Under the pieces are notes generated by a model. The model was not told the origin of the DNA. It made no database searches and worked only from the letters and a program-made list of their open reading frames with translations. Shown piece after piece: positions 22,970-34,880 of a stretch of 64,000 nucleotides of DNA. The DNA comes from Pholis gunnellus (taxonomy: Eukaryota; Chordata; Actinopteri; Perciformes; Pholidae): the NCBI GenBank assembly GCA_910591455.2, contig OU342807.1, positions 4,355,430-4,419,429 on the forward strand, written 5' to 3'. How positions within the stretch are numbered: position 1 is the first letter of the stretch; every line of letters starts with the position of its first letter. The position numbers and the translations under genes are program-made.

Positions 22970-23220
22970 GTTCAAGCTCAGTGTTTCCAGCAGCTGATAG
23001 ATCCACTGAGCTCTGCCTGCTCAGCAGCAAACAGCAGACAGACACAGTTAGAGACTATAGCTGGTGGACATAGTGCAGCATTTAGCAGCTAAAGAGATAT
23101 TTCCCTCAGGAGTTGGTGGAGACCAAAAAACAGAGCTAAAAGAGGGAGAATACAAACACAGACCTTTTATCAATCATCATGTTGCTCTCTAACTGCTGGA
23201 TGTGGAAGTCTCTCTTTTAA
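22970..23220 (+). repeat. Interspersed repeat family E (copy 1)
   Basis: CTGCTCAGCAGCAAACAGCAG, TTAGAGACTATAGCTGGTGG and GGTGGAGACCAAAAAACAGAG recur at 47565-47715 in the same orientation and at 34625-34880 in the opposite one. The left edge is near 22970 and the right edge near 23220. Confidence 0.65.
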
Positions 23221-23429
23221 GGTGATAATACTCATGTCAGTGTTGTGTTTGCTGCTCGGCTCGCTGCCGTCAAGTGACCAAAAAAATCAGTTAATGCCAT
23301 TTTGTGCCACCGCAGAATATTTATTTCTTAGCGCAGATTTGTGTTATTGTTTGTTTGAATAGTATTTAATAGAAGACGATTGTATTGTGGACAATTGTCC
23401 TTGACCCATCTGGCATTCATTAAAACATC

Positions 23430-23541
<112 letters not shown>

Positions 23542-23898
23542 ACATAATAAGAATGCTGACAGTGTAAATATTCCAAATTAAATACAAAAGACAAAATTTA
23601 AGAAAAGCAGCTGTGCAGCAAGTGCCAAAATTAGCCTGTTTAGCTCCACACGTTTACATCACCCCCTCTTCATTACTTCATCTCTTACTTTATTTTGTCT
23701 TCATTGTCCGACTGTAGTTTCCAATTGTATTAATTTTGTGTGACTTATTTACTTATTTACCTGTTTGTCAGTCCGCTCAGTGTTTTGACACTTTTTTTGT
23801 GCAGTGAGATAAAGTTAATAAAGTTTTAGGACTCCCATTTATAAACAAGTTTAATGACAGTCAGACATGGTCAGTGAGGGTCCTCTCAGAGTAATACA

Positions 23899-23900
<2 letters not shown>

Positions 23901-23945
<45 letters not shown>
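23901..23945. repeat. (TG)n microsatellite, left arm of a second inverted pair
   Basis: A pure 45-bp TG run lies 107 bp upstream of the AC array at 24053. Confidence 0.98.
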
Positions 23946-23946
<1 letters not shown>

Positions 23947-24050
23947 GAAGATTAAGATGAGACGTGTAGAAAGGACAGCTCTTTGGCTTGCAAAGCCACG
24001 CTCTCATTGGAATGCAAGTGCATATCTCGCTCTGCAGCTCACCCTGCATT

Positions 24051-24052
<2 letters not shown>

Positions 24053-24107
<55 letters not shown>
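24053..24107. repeat. (AC)n microsatellite, right arm of a second inverted pair
   Basis: A pure 55-bp AC run is complementary to the TG array at 23901. Confidence 0.98.
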
Positions 24108-24108
<1 letters not shown>

Positions 24109-24605
24109 TCATGCACGTCCTCGCTCATCTGGGAGGGTGACAGAAATAGCTCTGCGGCTACAAGTTGTTCTCAGGCCTCTCAGGAACATCTCCCCCTCTC
24201 CCTTTCTCTCTCTCTCTCTCGCTCAGCGTTGATGTAACGTCCTCGCCATCAGCCCGTCAGCTTGGTCGCTGAGATTTGTTGGTCTTTGTTAAGCAGGAAA
24301 GGAAAACGCAGCTTTGTTTTGTTCCAAACCTCAACATTATTACTAAAGCATTAACATTAGTAACAATATTAAAAGGAAAAGCAGCAAATCATCACATGTG
24401 TGAAGCTGGAAGCATGAAAACAACTGAAACCATCAGAATAGTTGCCGATTAATTTTCTTTCAATTGACAAATTGATTAACGGACTAATCGGGTTGGTAGT
24501 TTATCTTATAACAAAACGTCATATTCTATAAACTCTTCATGTACTTTCTCTGCACAACTCGCTCTGAAACGTGGTGGAGTAGAAATTACAATGCCTCAAG
24601 TTGAG

Positions 24606-24817
24606 TAAATGGTAAATGGAGTTGTAGTCTTACAACCACTCAAAGTGCTTTTAAACTGCATGTCATCATTCACCCATTCACACCCATTCATACACTGATG
24701 CAAGGCGCCACCTGCCATCATAACTATCTAACCATTCGTACCCAAACATACACCAACTGCACAGCATCCGGAGCAATGTGGGTCAAGTGTCTTGCCCGGT
24801 TCATGACTCTGTGCATG
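24606..24817 (+). repeat. TAAATGGTAAATGG...CTTGCCC repeat family D (copy 1)
   Basis: The order TAAATGGTAAATGG, CAACCACTCAAAGTGCTTTT, CATTCACCCATTCACACCC, ACACTGATGCAAGG and GTGTCTTGCCC is characteristic of a widespread teleost repeat. It lacks the tRNA-like tail kept by the second copy at 46804. Confidence 0.65.
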
Positions 24818-27800
24818 TTGATTGTGTTGTGATTTCCCGCTGAAGCTTTAATCTCTCTCAAATGTCCTCCCTCCACCGTTTTCTGTTTTCGTCATTCTCT
24901 CTGTCGTCCACAGTGTCGTCCCCTCTGGCTGCTGCTGGTTTACATTACTGCAGAGTGTGTGTGTGTGTTTATGGATACAGTACGGTGAGCTGCCCACCTC
25001 CATCAACCCACGCAAAACACACACACACACTCACACACACTTCAAAACATAGAACAACCCAACTGCTCGTCACGCCTGCAGGAAGGAGTCAACAGTGCAC
25101 CTCAATCCCAACTTCACCGAGCTCACACAACAGACTGAGTCTGTCCTCTGGAGGGGAATCAAACCTGCCGGTCTCCGGGGCTGATGGGAATGTTCCTGAG
25201 CGTAACTGTGCACATGTTTAAGTTACACTTCACACAAAGTTCTGCGCTATAGTTATTCTTTATGAAACAATAAGTTTGTAACTTTTGTTTACGCCATGTA
25301 TCAACGGACCATCTTTTCATCATGCATCAGAGACAGTTTGGTCCTAATCTCCCGAATATCACAAAGTAACCTGTTCTGGAAATATGTGACTGCATCACAA
25401 TCATTAAAACGCACACAAACACACGTGACTTCACAAGAATATATCTGAGCATGTGCTGGACTTTAAGACAAAACACAACAACAACAACAACAACAACAAC
25501 AACACTCTGCTCTACCTTTGTTGTGGTTTTCCATCTTGGGGTTCAGATGTAAAACTTATTCTTAAAGTTAAGGGACGGTATTCCCACACTGAACAAGCTG
25601 AGTGAAGTGATGCTCCAGGATCAAAGTGTTTGTATTCAGTTCATGGCAGATTTAAAACTTTGTGGTCTGGTTCAGCTTCTTCTTCTTCTTCATGTGTATT
25701 TCCAACATGGCTGCCACAGAGTTAATGGTTCATGTAAACACGCAGCCTCCTCTCTCAGTTTCACGCTCTCTGCTCTATATTTAGGGCGGTCAAGCCGCGC
25801 CCGTGGTTTCTCTCCAGCTCCCATCATGCCTCAGTCACGGGCTGCCCTGCGGTAGCTTTTGGTCGGCGCGCCCAGAGGACACGCACTTCTGTTACGGCCT
25901 GTTTTATGAACCGAGGCGACGAGTTTCACGGACATAAGTAGGTCAGAACTGGGCGGGACAAACACAAGATGTCAGCGGCAAACACATGGTTGTGCGTGTG
26001 TGTGTTTGTGGTCTGCATACATGTGTACGTGTATACAAACACTGTGTCTGCAGGCTCAGAGCCTGAAGCTTTTAGTCTTTGAAGTCCTTGAAGGTCGACT
26101 CCAATCCGGGTTTTTTAAACGGAAGCGCCCGAGTTTTTATCAAAACGCTGTGACGTAGGTTACCAAAGTAAGTACTAATAATTTTCAGATATTTGCGTGC
26201 TCAAAATGTCTTTGATTACTTTTGCATTTCCACAAGACGAATGAGTCATAACTGATGACTAAATAATGACTGTGATGGACACTCTACCAGCTGATTTCCA
26301 TTGAAGTTAATAGAAGACAACAGCTGCTGGAGAGAAGGAGACGGCACACTTTGTAAAAAGTTCTGCATATAATTTATGTAAAATATACTGAAGTCAATCA
26401 GCTAAAACATGCAAAACTGTCTGTATGGATCTTTAAATCTCTCCATTAGGCTCAGCGGCTGACTGGTTGAATAATGCATTGTGGGTAATAGGAGCGCTGT
26501 GGTATTTCCATTCAAGCAGAAAGTTCCCCCGTATTCCCCACGCAGAGCTAACAACTCTCCTGGCGGATAATCAGAGGAGAAGCAGCGGCGGCGGCCGACT
26601 GTGTGAGGTTCACTGACATCAGGGGATGAATTTTAAAAGTCTGAGTCTGTTGTCGTAGAGAGGAAAGCTTTCGTCTGGATGGAGCGTGTTAAATCTCACA
26701 GAGTTTGAAGAGCAAAGGACCCACGTGTCTCAAACAGAACAAAGAAAGATGTCTGATAACGATGCGTTCACTTACATATTATTGCTGTCAGCTTGTTCAA
26801 AATATAGATCTTCAGAAATTAAAAGAGTAGAAGCTTTCCCAGGTCAAATACGGAGACATTTGTTTTACTGACTGTACGAACAAGCCGTCTCTCCGTTGGC
26901 CTAAAACCTCCTGTGAAGAAGCTGGTGGACGGTGGTGATGGTCGGCTCTACATGATCTGATTTTGACATTCAAGTCCACGGTCTGCTTTCAGTCAACGTT
27001 GGGGGCTGTGACGGTTCGTGAATTCGGACTGAACCAAAGTTCATAAGTGCGAGTTCTGCCCCCGAAATATGTTTAGCCGTATGCTGTTAGCAACGTGTGC
27101 TGAGGTCGGCCCAACAAATGGATTTGTTGCCTACACACCTGTTCCTACTTCCTCATCTGTCTCATCGCCAAGATCCTAAAATCCTCATCCCTCATCAACA
27201 TTGATATCATGACTACCATCAAACCTTATCCAGGTAGTTTCAGTTGCCTGAGCTCAACCAAACATTAGAGTCAGAAAGAAACGCTCATATGAGTGATTTT
27301 TGGAAAGCACTGACAACCTATTTGATGTGATTGCCGTTGTTTCAATTGGAGACTGAAGTTTGAGCTGTTTGGTTCCAGGGAAAAATTACGATCGCAGGAA
27401 AGAATGATGTGATTCACATTTTTCCTCCTTTTAACCAAACACGAGGTTCAACCAGTCAGCAGGACTCAGTGGAAACTGCAGCTTTGTTCCTCCTCGCCGG
27501 CCAAGTGGGTCACACGTGGAGCGTTTATAGGACAGTTTACTTTCCATCCCTTTCATTTTTTCTGCACATTTTTCTGCAAATTTCTGCCAAAACTGTCCCA
27601 TTCATTCATCGACAGTCTAACACCAAAGAAAATGTCTGGGGTTCAGTCAGCAAAGACAAGTGAAAAGTTTCGTTACGATAAGCAGAAAGAAAGAAATGTA
27701 CATATTTGTGCATTCTGTATTTAAAAAATGTCCATTTCACTTCGTTCTTTTGCAATTTTGCAAGAACTGAGGAGATAGCCCTTACCATTCTCTTTCAATG

Positions 27801-28882
27801 TCCGGCTATAGGACTAATACAGGGGTGACCCCACTCGAGCGAGATTAACAACTTTAAGCCAACGGAGAGCCAGAGAGTCCAAGAAGGATGATCTGAACCT
27901 GCAGGAAACCAAGTGTTGAAGAGTGCTGACTCAGCACGTTTTAGGAGCGTTAACTGTAGACAAACGCTCTCCTGCATTAATTGTGCTTATACCGAGGCAG
28001 GAACTGTTGCAGATGACAGATTACAGTCTGAATGAGGTGTTTTCTGCACTGTTTTGAGGGATGGAAGCGATGGCCCCGGAAGGTTTGAAAGGACTGTTCA
28101 AAAGTACTTCTTGAGTCATCTTCAGCACTACAGGGGGAGAAGTGAATTCTAGAACTCTTTCAGAATCGCCGGGTTTGCTATGCTTCCTTTCTCTCACCCC
28201 TTCCTCTCCTTCAACCCTGCTGAAAATGTTCCCTCTTTGTGACGCCGAGATGGACCTGAGCTCCAAGTATTTTTTTATTTTATTTTTGCCCCAGCAACTG
28301 GATCCCTCTGAGAGAAGCCGAGCCGTCGCTTCACATGGTGTCGGGTCTCGGCCATATTGAATCCGAATGGGAACGGCAGTGTTGGTTTACGCTCCTTCCC
28401 TCAATAGCGGAGGGACAATGGTAGCGGGACAAGCGAGAGGCCCAGGTCCTCCCTGGACACACAGAGGCGAGACACACAGAGCATTGAAGGGGACGAGGAT
28501 CCGTCAGAAACCAGCGCCGGCTAATGTAAAAGTCTCAGGTTCTGTGTCTGGAGAAAAGGCTCCTGGTTGGTAACAGTAGCCTGGACGCTTTGTGGATCCA
28601 GCGGCGTCTTTATGCAGCAGAACAAACTGCTGCAGTGTGGAGCTCCGCTCACATCACAGCGGACTAAAGGAAGGTTGACGGCATCGTGGGACGTCAAGCC
28701 GACTGACTGACCTGATTCTGACTGTTACAAATAATACGACTTCTTAATGTCATGATGTTTGACTCAATCCATATGTGCTGTGATAGCGTCTTGATGTCCA
28801 ATGCCATTCTATATGGCATATTTTATTTTGTTGGACATGCAGCAACAGTAGCGAGATGACAGGAAATGAAGGACGAATGAGC
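24818..28882. other. Intergenic sequence
   Basis: No gene is recognised. Contents are short CA stretches near 24956-25040, the AAC repeat, a CpG-rich patch at 25790-25880, a GGCGGCGGCCG patch at 26586-26596 and a CpG-containing block at 28310-28570 with a CGGCCATATTG (YY1-like) word. None shows splice or coding structure. Confidence 0.5.
25474..25504. repeat. (AAC)n trinucleotide repeat
   Basis: About ten AAC units. Confidence 0.93.
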
Positions 28883-29259
28883 GACCTGTCAATCACAAGG
28901 TAGCCCCGCCCTAAATCATACCCTGCGTTATGGCCTATTTGACTCTAAATGGACCATAATTTACTAAATGGACATCATGCTGTGTTGAAGAAGACTTGCA
29001 ACTAGAGATTGAGACCATGAACTCATGTTTGCAATGTTTACTGAGGTAATAAATCAAGAGAGAAGTAGAGTCATTTTCTCATAGACTTCTATACAACCAG
29101 ACTTCTTTCAGAGTCGCCCCCTGATGTAGAGAGAATGCAAGTTTAAGGCTCTTTGGCTTCACTTTTCAGAATTGGAGGTTGCCGCCTGTTCAAAATAGCA
29201 GTCCAAACCAAGGAGTGATGTCACGGTTGCTGCTTCCATTTCTTTTGTACAGTCTACGG
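28883..29259 (-). mobile_element. Teleost interspersed repeat family B (copy 2) with terminal inverted-repeat-like end
   Basis: Read on the minus strand this starts CCGTAGACTGTACAAAAG, continues with a coding-free stretch and AGGGGGCGACTC, and ends ...CTTGTGATTGACAGGTC. It is the inverted relative of 8387-8675. The CGTAGACTGTAC end resembles the terminal repeat of the MITE at 33394, suggesting a shared mobilising system. Confidence 0.6.
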
Positions 29260-30289
29260 TAAAAAGTCGGAATGTTTTTTCTGTGTTTGCTGTGAACACA
29301 GAGGGTCTGAACTCAAATAAACATCGGTATTGGGAAGGCGGAAACGAGCAGAGAGGCAGTGACGACCTTTGCTGCCGCTGCCTTTTCCTGTAATTGTTCC
29401 TCCATTGTTTAAAGACAGAAACTTCAGAGTGGACAAATGAAGGTTTGGAGGAGCAGCTGGTCACCTGCTGTCAGGGTGGCAATGGCAGGAAATCCACCAT
29501 AAACACTCGCTCTGTGGTCAGCGGCGGCTCCGCTTAGTGTTTCTCATCCCAGAGGACTTCTGACTGATTGGGAAAGCTTTTTTCCAGATGCTTTTTTTTT
29601 TTGTTTTGTTTTGCTTCAAACAAACCATTCATCCAGACAACAATGAGGTCATCCACGATTCTGGCGCTCCAAACAGGAATCCATTAACAAAGTTCAGCTC
29701 GTTCATGTTTGGCTGCGGTTTTTGTGTGAGTTCACTGGTGTGTGAACTATTATGGATGGACATGAATGGGAGTTTGTATATTGGTCGATTGCAGCCAAGT
29801 GACATCAGCTGAGAGCAGGAAGGCTTTGAAACAAGTGGCACCGCCTGGAAACTCTAAAGGGGATGTTTAGCTGAGTATCAACCAGAACAACAGAATGTTA
29901 CTGCACTTTGGGTATTTTCTCTTTTTTACCTAAATGTAAATTTCTCGTGACCATTAGGCCTTCGAAACCTATTCACCAATTGTTCCACGACTTTTTGAAA
30001 GAAAAACTCTTGATGCAATTAAACACAATCACACGTCTTTTCATCTGCAGTGTTTTGCCTAATGTTTTGCATGTTCCCTTTTATGGGCTACAAACAAAAA
30101 CATAGTTTTTACTTTGAATCTGTCGTTGTATTTGTTTTTCGTCTCTTATCTGGTGAAATATGCAAATTATTTGTTGACTGGTGTCAATGGAAAAACTGTG
30201 GAACGTCAGGCCTTGGGTCAAAGAACAAAGGTCTACAGTCATAGCAGTGGCACAGCGATGCTTTTAGTTAAATGCTAACTTCACAATGC

Positions 30290-30560
30290 CAATACTAACA
30301 GGCTGAAGTTAATTGGTGATGTTCCATTAGGCAAAGTTTAACTTTAATGAAGGCCTGAGAACTGAAAAACGTGATGAGAGGGATTCTTTGTGTTCTTTCC
30401 AAGTCAAGAGTTTTTTCTCCTATGCACCCGTCACTAAGACTTTTGCTGTGCAACAACATTTTTGGAAGCGTATTGATCACTTAAGTTATTGCAATTCATC
30501 CTCTGGGGACCATGAACCATACAAACTGTATGTTAATCCATTAAATAGCTGTTGAGACTC
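30290..30560 (-). repeat. Family A fragment (copy 3)
   Basis: TTCATCCTCTGGGGACCATGA is the complement of the CCCCAGAGGATGAA core, followed by TCCATTAAATAGCTGTTGAG. The core is clear and the remaining boundary is approximate. Confidence 0.5.
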
Positions 30561-31400
30561 CAGTCGGGACAACCTCCCCACTGGCCGCTGGATTAAAACC
30601 TGATAAGATTTTAGTATTCAAAGATTTTAGACGATTCCTCAACAGGATTGAGTATTTCTGAAATATACATTTTCTCATGAGCTGTTTGTTTTAGGTCTCA
30701 GCTGATGTAATTGGTGTCATTGTAAACAGCTCTGACGGTGGTTGAGATGATTGGTTGCCTCTTTGACCCGCCAGTTTAAGTGTTTCTCCAATTTGAGACA
30801 CAATTTCCCATCAGCTCTTTTGCTCTCAGTCCCCGTCTGGTGAACATTTAGTAAGTTTCCGCCTTTCACTTCATTTAGCATCGTCTATCAGCAGACAATC
30901 TGAAAGCTTTTCCTCAGTTGCAGTGAAATGAAAAGCACCCTTTGTTCTGTAACGTGATATAATCAGATTACCCTCCCTGACCTGCCAGATTGCTACATTA
31001 TTTTTTATCATGGATTTATCTAAACTTGACTTGTAATCATTTATTGCTGTTGAAACACTTCTCACTAGATGTGCCCTCAGTTTCCTCACCACCTCTGTCC
31101 TATTAATAGCTCACTGCCGAGTCCAGTTCAACAGCTAAAGGTTAACTCCAGCAGGAAAAACAGTGACTAACATGCAGCAGCCCGCCCAGCTCTCAGAAAA
31201 TCTGGTGACAAATTACAACCTTTCCTGGAGCGGGTATTTACCCATAACCCCATGCTGCTGGCCTCGGGATTGGTGTGATAACAGTGTTTACCGCTGATGT
31301 CATGCAATGGGGAGACTTATCGTTCATCACTGTGGTTAGTGGCCTGAGAGTCAGATCATGTCAAGAGTTCATGAACCAAACATCTAGTATCACGAGGTTG
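30560..31400. promoter_or_regulatory. Repeat-poor block, candidate conserved noncoding element
   Basis: This stretch of about 840 bp lacks microsatellites and recognisable repeats. It is dense in GATA/TAAT-type words (CTGATAAG, GTGATAACAG, TTATCG, CATTTATTGC, CATTATTTTTTATC). That is the visual character of a distal enhancer in a gene desert. Conservation was not tested. Confidence 0.25.
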
Positions 31401-31794
31401 TAACGTGATTTAAGTGGTGAAAATGGTCTCTTTTATAAATACAAAGCTAAATCTTAATTCTTTGAACCTCGAGGTTCGGTGTTATGAATGCTGTAGTGTG
31501 ACTATATGGGCTTTACACAGTTTGTAGATTTTTTTTGTTTGCTATTTTCTTTGCCAGTTCCCCGTAGAAATATTTTGCCTGTATGAGTTATTATGTTGCC
31601 GTGTTAAATTTGAGCAGGTTGCCACAACATATGGCATCCCGCAGGGTGCGGTTCTGGAGCCTCTAAGGGTGCTTTTACATCACGCGCTGGGGCCGTTTTG
31701 AGTTCACTGTGAGCATGTACATATCAGTATATTCAATCAGGAGGGACAAGTGAATGATTAGTAGTTAATATTTATTACGATAGATGCTGCGTTA

Positions 31795-32165
31795 ATGAGT
31801 TACACAGAAATTCTTTGGCGCTTGAACTCGACGAGGAGATTGGTGATGGAGTTGTGATCGCCCTGAGCGGCAACAATATAAATCTCCCCCGTGGAGTCCA
31901 GACACTGGTGGTGATGGTGGCGGATGAGGTTGATGATGAGTTGAAGAAGCTGATGAATCTGCGAAGATTGGGCGGAGATGGGGAGGTGGAGGGTTGTGGA
32001 GCAGCAGCCTGAACGTACTGAAGGTGGAGAGACGATCGTATTTAAAGAGAGACAGCAGCAAGATGATCGGCTAACGATGTCCTTGTGTCGTCGTGCTATT
32101 GGCCAGAGAGACCGGCTGATCTAGACAGCCGATATCATGAGTGACAGCCCCGAACAATAACAGCA
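31795..32165. other. Unidentified degenerate segment with short clean frames on both strands
   Basis: The plus-strand frame at 31815-32012 is Asp/Glu/Val/Leu-rich and the minus-strand frame at 31792-32061 is Pro/Ser/His-rich, so at least one is a shadow. The composition, with GATGAGGTTGATGATGAG runs, suggests a degraded gene-derived or transposon-derived repeat. I do not recognise the parent. Confidence 0.25.
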
Positions 32166-33393
32166 AGGAAATAATGAGTGTGCCTGCATGAGGAGTGATG
32201 GCAGATGTATGGTAAATAAGCTATGGGCTTAGGCATGCAAGAGTATAGTCTCCCTGTCTGAACTTACGCTAGAGCTTCATTAGCACAGCCTAACAGAGCT
32301 GCTAGCTGGCTGGTTTCCAATTCGGTGAGCCATTAGTTTAAGTTTCAGCCCTGATCCGCTGTATTCTTCGCTTTGTTGTTCTCTGCTGCCCTTCAAGGAA
32401 CAGATCACTCACATTTGTTCTTGGCTCTGTGCCATCATTGTAGTGTGGGGGGGGGGTTAACTTGGCACAGCGAGCTGCAGGCAAAGCAGCTCTCCAATCA
32501 CCTGGCTCTGTGCTGAAGGAAACGGAAAAGTCAGACGGAGACCAGGACCAAGGTCGCCCCACAACTGCCACCTTCAAGCCTTCCTCTGTTTACAAAGCAT
32601 TCAGTTCCCAAATGACACACGTTTCTTTTCATTTTAAACACACAGCAGACTTGCAGTGGGACCCGTCGGAGTGGTGTGTAAAGGACAAAATCAGCAAGAC
32701 AGGAGAGATAAGGCAAATTTATTCAAAGTGGATCAGACTAAAGCAGGTTAAGTGGGAACAGGTGTGCAGGGGAGGTCAGGTGTTTTCGTGAATTAGTGGT
32801 AACGCGGAGGTTACTGCAGGGCAGGTGGAAGTGGCAAGGTCTGAAAGAACAACAGAGTTCATGGCAGCAAAAGAGAAGACAAACAAAATGTTAGATTGGC
32901 TGACATTGTGACATCTGAGCACAGGCCTGCCCTCACCAGGACGAGCGTTTGTTTATTTCATCAGCATTGACCTATCTTAACCTTTAACTTATTTGTCATA
33001 AACCACTTTTTGATTCTTGCTTTTAACATTGTTTATCTTTCTTATATGCACATGTACAAATAAACATATTGTTTTGGACTAAAAGTCACTGAAACTGCAG
33101 TTAGAGCATATTTAGCTTCTGTAATGTGATTGAAATGTGATGTGAAATCTTTTGCAGGAAGATAGAAGATAGAAGATTACACATTTTTAGAACATATTTA
33201 ACAAAAATAGATCAATTAACATTGAGCAAAGGGACACAGGATGCTGTCATAACAACCAACTACCAACCATTTAGGAAACATTTGTAACATCGTAGCAACT
33301 TTTTAGCCGTAATCTGCAACACACCTAACCAATAGCCAATAGCAGCACATTTGTAATGTTTGTTTGAGACAATTGTCAACTCTTTATTGTGAC

Positions 33394-33687
33394 CATAGAC
33401 TGTATATAAAGATCGACGACATGACCCCAACAGTGAAGCCCAAACGTTTCGATCGCCCCCTGGTGGCTGGCTGCAGTATGGGCCATAGAGCCCGCCCCCC
33501 TTATCATGCTGATGTTTGTTAACGGGTTTATTTTTCTGATTGGTTTTAATTTGTCATTTGATGCTATAAAAAGAGGGTGTGACGTCATGATTGACAGCCG
33601 AGTTTGGGCAGGTGTACCGGACATTTTGGTTTCACTCTTGTACAATGGGAGGAAGTGGGGACGAGTCGTCCATCTTTACAGTCTATG
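33394..33687. mobile_element. Complete hAT-like MITE with terminal inverted repeats and degenerate 8-bp target duplication
   Basis: The left end CATAGACTGTATATAAAGAT and the right end ATCTTTACAGTCTATG are inverted repeats, differing by a four-base TATA insertion. Flanking octamers ATTGTGAC (33386-33393) and TTTATGAC (33688-33695) agree at six of eight positions, as for an aged hAT target-site duplication. The 294-bp interior has no significant coding capacity, but carries a TGACGTCA CRE-like palindrome at about 33581 and a GCTATAAAAAG TATA-like site at about 33564. Confidence 0.7.
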
Positions 33688-34139
33688 TTTATGACTTTAA
33701 GAGGCTTGAAGAGGTAAAGTTCCAGGTGAAGAAATCTAGTCAATATACCTTTATGTTGCAAATATTTATTTTTGCTTACCTGTCCTATTAATTGTCAGAT
33801 TTAGGTTTCAACTGCTTGTTTGGGGAACAGTAGTGAACACACAACCACCAACATATCAACAAGACATAAACACAAACCAAGCAGCAGAAACTTTCATCAG
33901 GAATGTTCTAGTTTTGCATATACAATAATAAATAGTGTTTTCTTTACTTTAGGCCCATTCAGCAACATCACAGAGTCGATTAGTGGGACACTTCCTGGTT
34001 TGAAGTCGGGTCTCGCTGCAGGTTTGAGAGCAGGTTTCATGTCTGGATGTTTCACTGTCAGCTGCTGATGAACTATGTTTTGGAAAGTACCTCTTGCGTG
34101 TGCAGTGAGGTCATGTGGCTCCTCTGCCAAGTCAGCAGT

Positions 34140-34330
34140 CGGACGGGTGTCTCTGCCTCGTCCTCGCCGTGAAACGTGGCTCGGCGATGAGATCAGAGGC
34201 TACATAACCTACTCATCACTTGATCTCATCTGTGAGGTGAGAGAACACGGCGGCTCGTCGCCAGCGCTGTGACTATATAAAGTAGCGTGTGCTGACAGGG
34301 AGGGGACAACCTCCGCCCTGTTCATCTGAA
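34140..34330 (+). promoter_or_regulatory. Candidate TATA-containing promoter for an unidentified transcript
   Basis: A consensus TATA box (TATATAAAG) lies at 34274-34282 in a locally CpG-rich stretch. About 45 bp upstream is a perfect 10-bp inverted repeat (GATGAGATCA at 34186-34195, TGATCTCATC at 34221-34230). Downstream there is no credible protein frame, so any product would be noncoding or start in a distant exon. Function is inferred. Confidence 0.35.
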
Positions 34331-34624
34331 GCTGTAAACACTAATCCTCTCCGTCTCTCCATTCAGCTCCTTCTATTTTTACAACCCGGATTCAACCAGA
34401 TTCACACCCTGCTGACAAACCCAGTGTTCCCTTTTTTCATTGAATCTTTAAGGCCATGTTGTAAAATAGGATCGTAATGACGGATGAAACATTTCTCATG
34501 CAACGTTCGTGTAACTGAATCCCGTCAGTCTCTTGCAATCAGCCTGTGACATAAATCAGATCACAAGCGCTGCATTATTTGATTTACTTTTATGGTTTTA
34601 TTTGCATTAACATTAACATGTTAG

Positions 34625-34880
34625 CAAACACTTCCACATCCAGCTATTACAGAGCAACATTATATTACCGGATGAACTTAAATCCAATATTCTCTTTTTT
34701 AGCTCTGTTTTTGGTCTCCTCCAACTCCTGAGGGAAATATCTCTCTAGCAGCTAAATGCTCCCTTATGTTCACCAGCTAGTCTCTAACTGTGTCTGTCTG
34801 CTGCTGAGCAGGTAGAGTACAGTCACAATCAGACAGGAAATCTCCAAAAAGAAGACGCTGAAAGAGGCTAAAAATCTCCG
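34625..34880 (-). repeat. Interspersed repeat family E (copy 2)
   Basis: AGCTCTGTTTTTGGTCTCC, CCAACTCCTGAGGGAAATAT, CTGCTGCTGAGCAGGTAG and CTTCCACATCCAGC are the reverse complements of family E words in 22970-23220. Confidence 0.65.
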
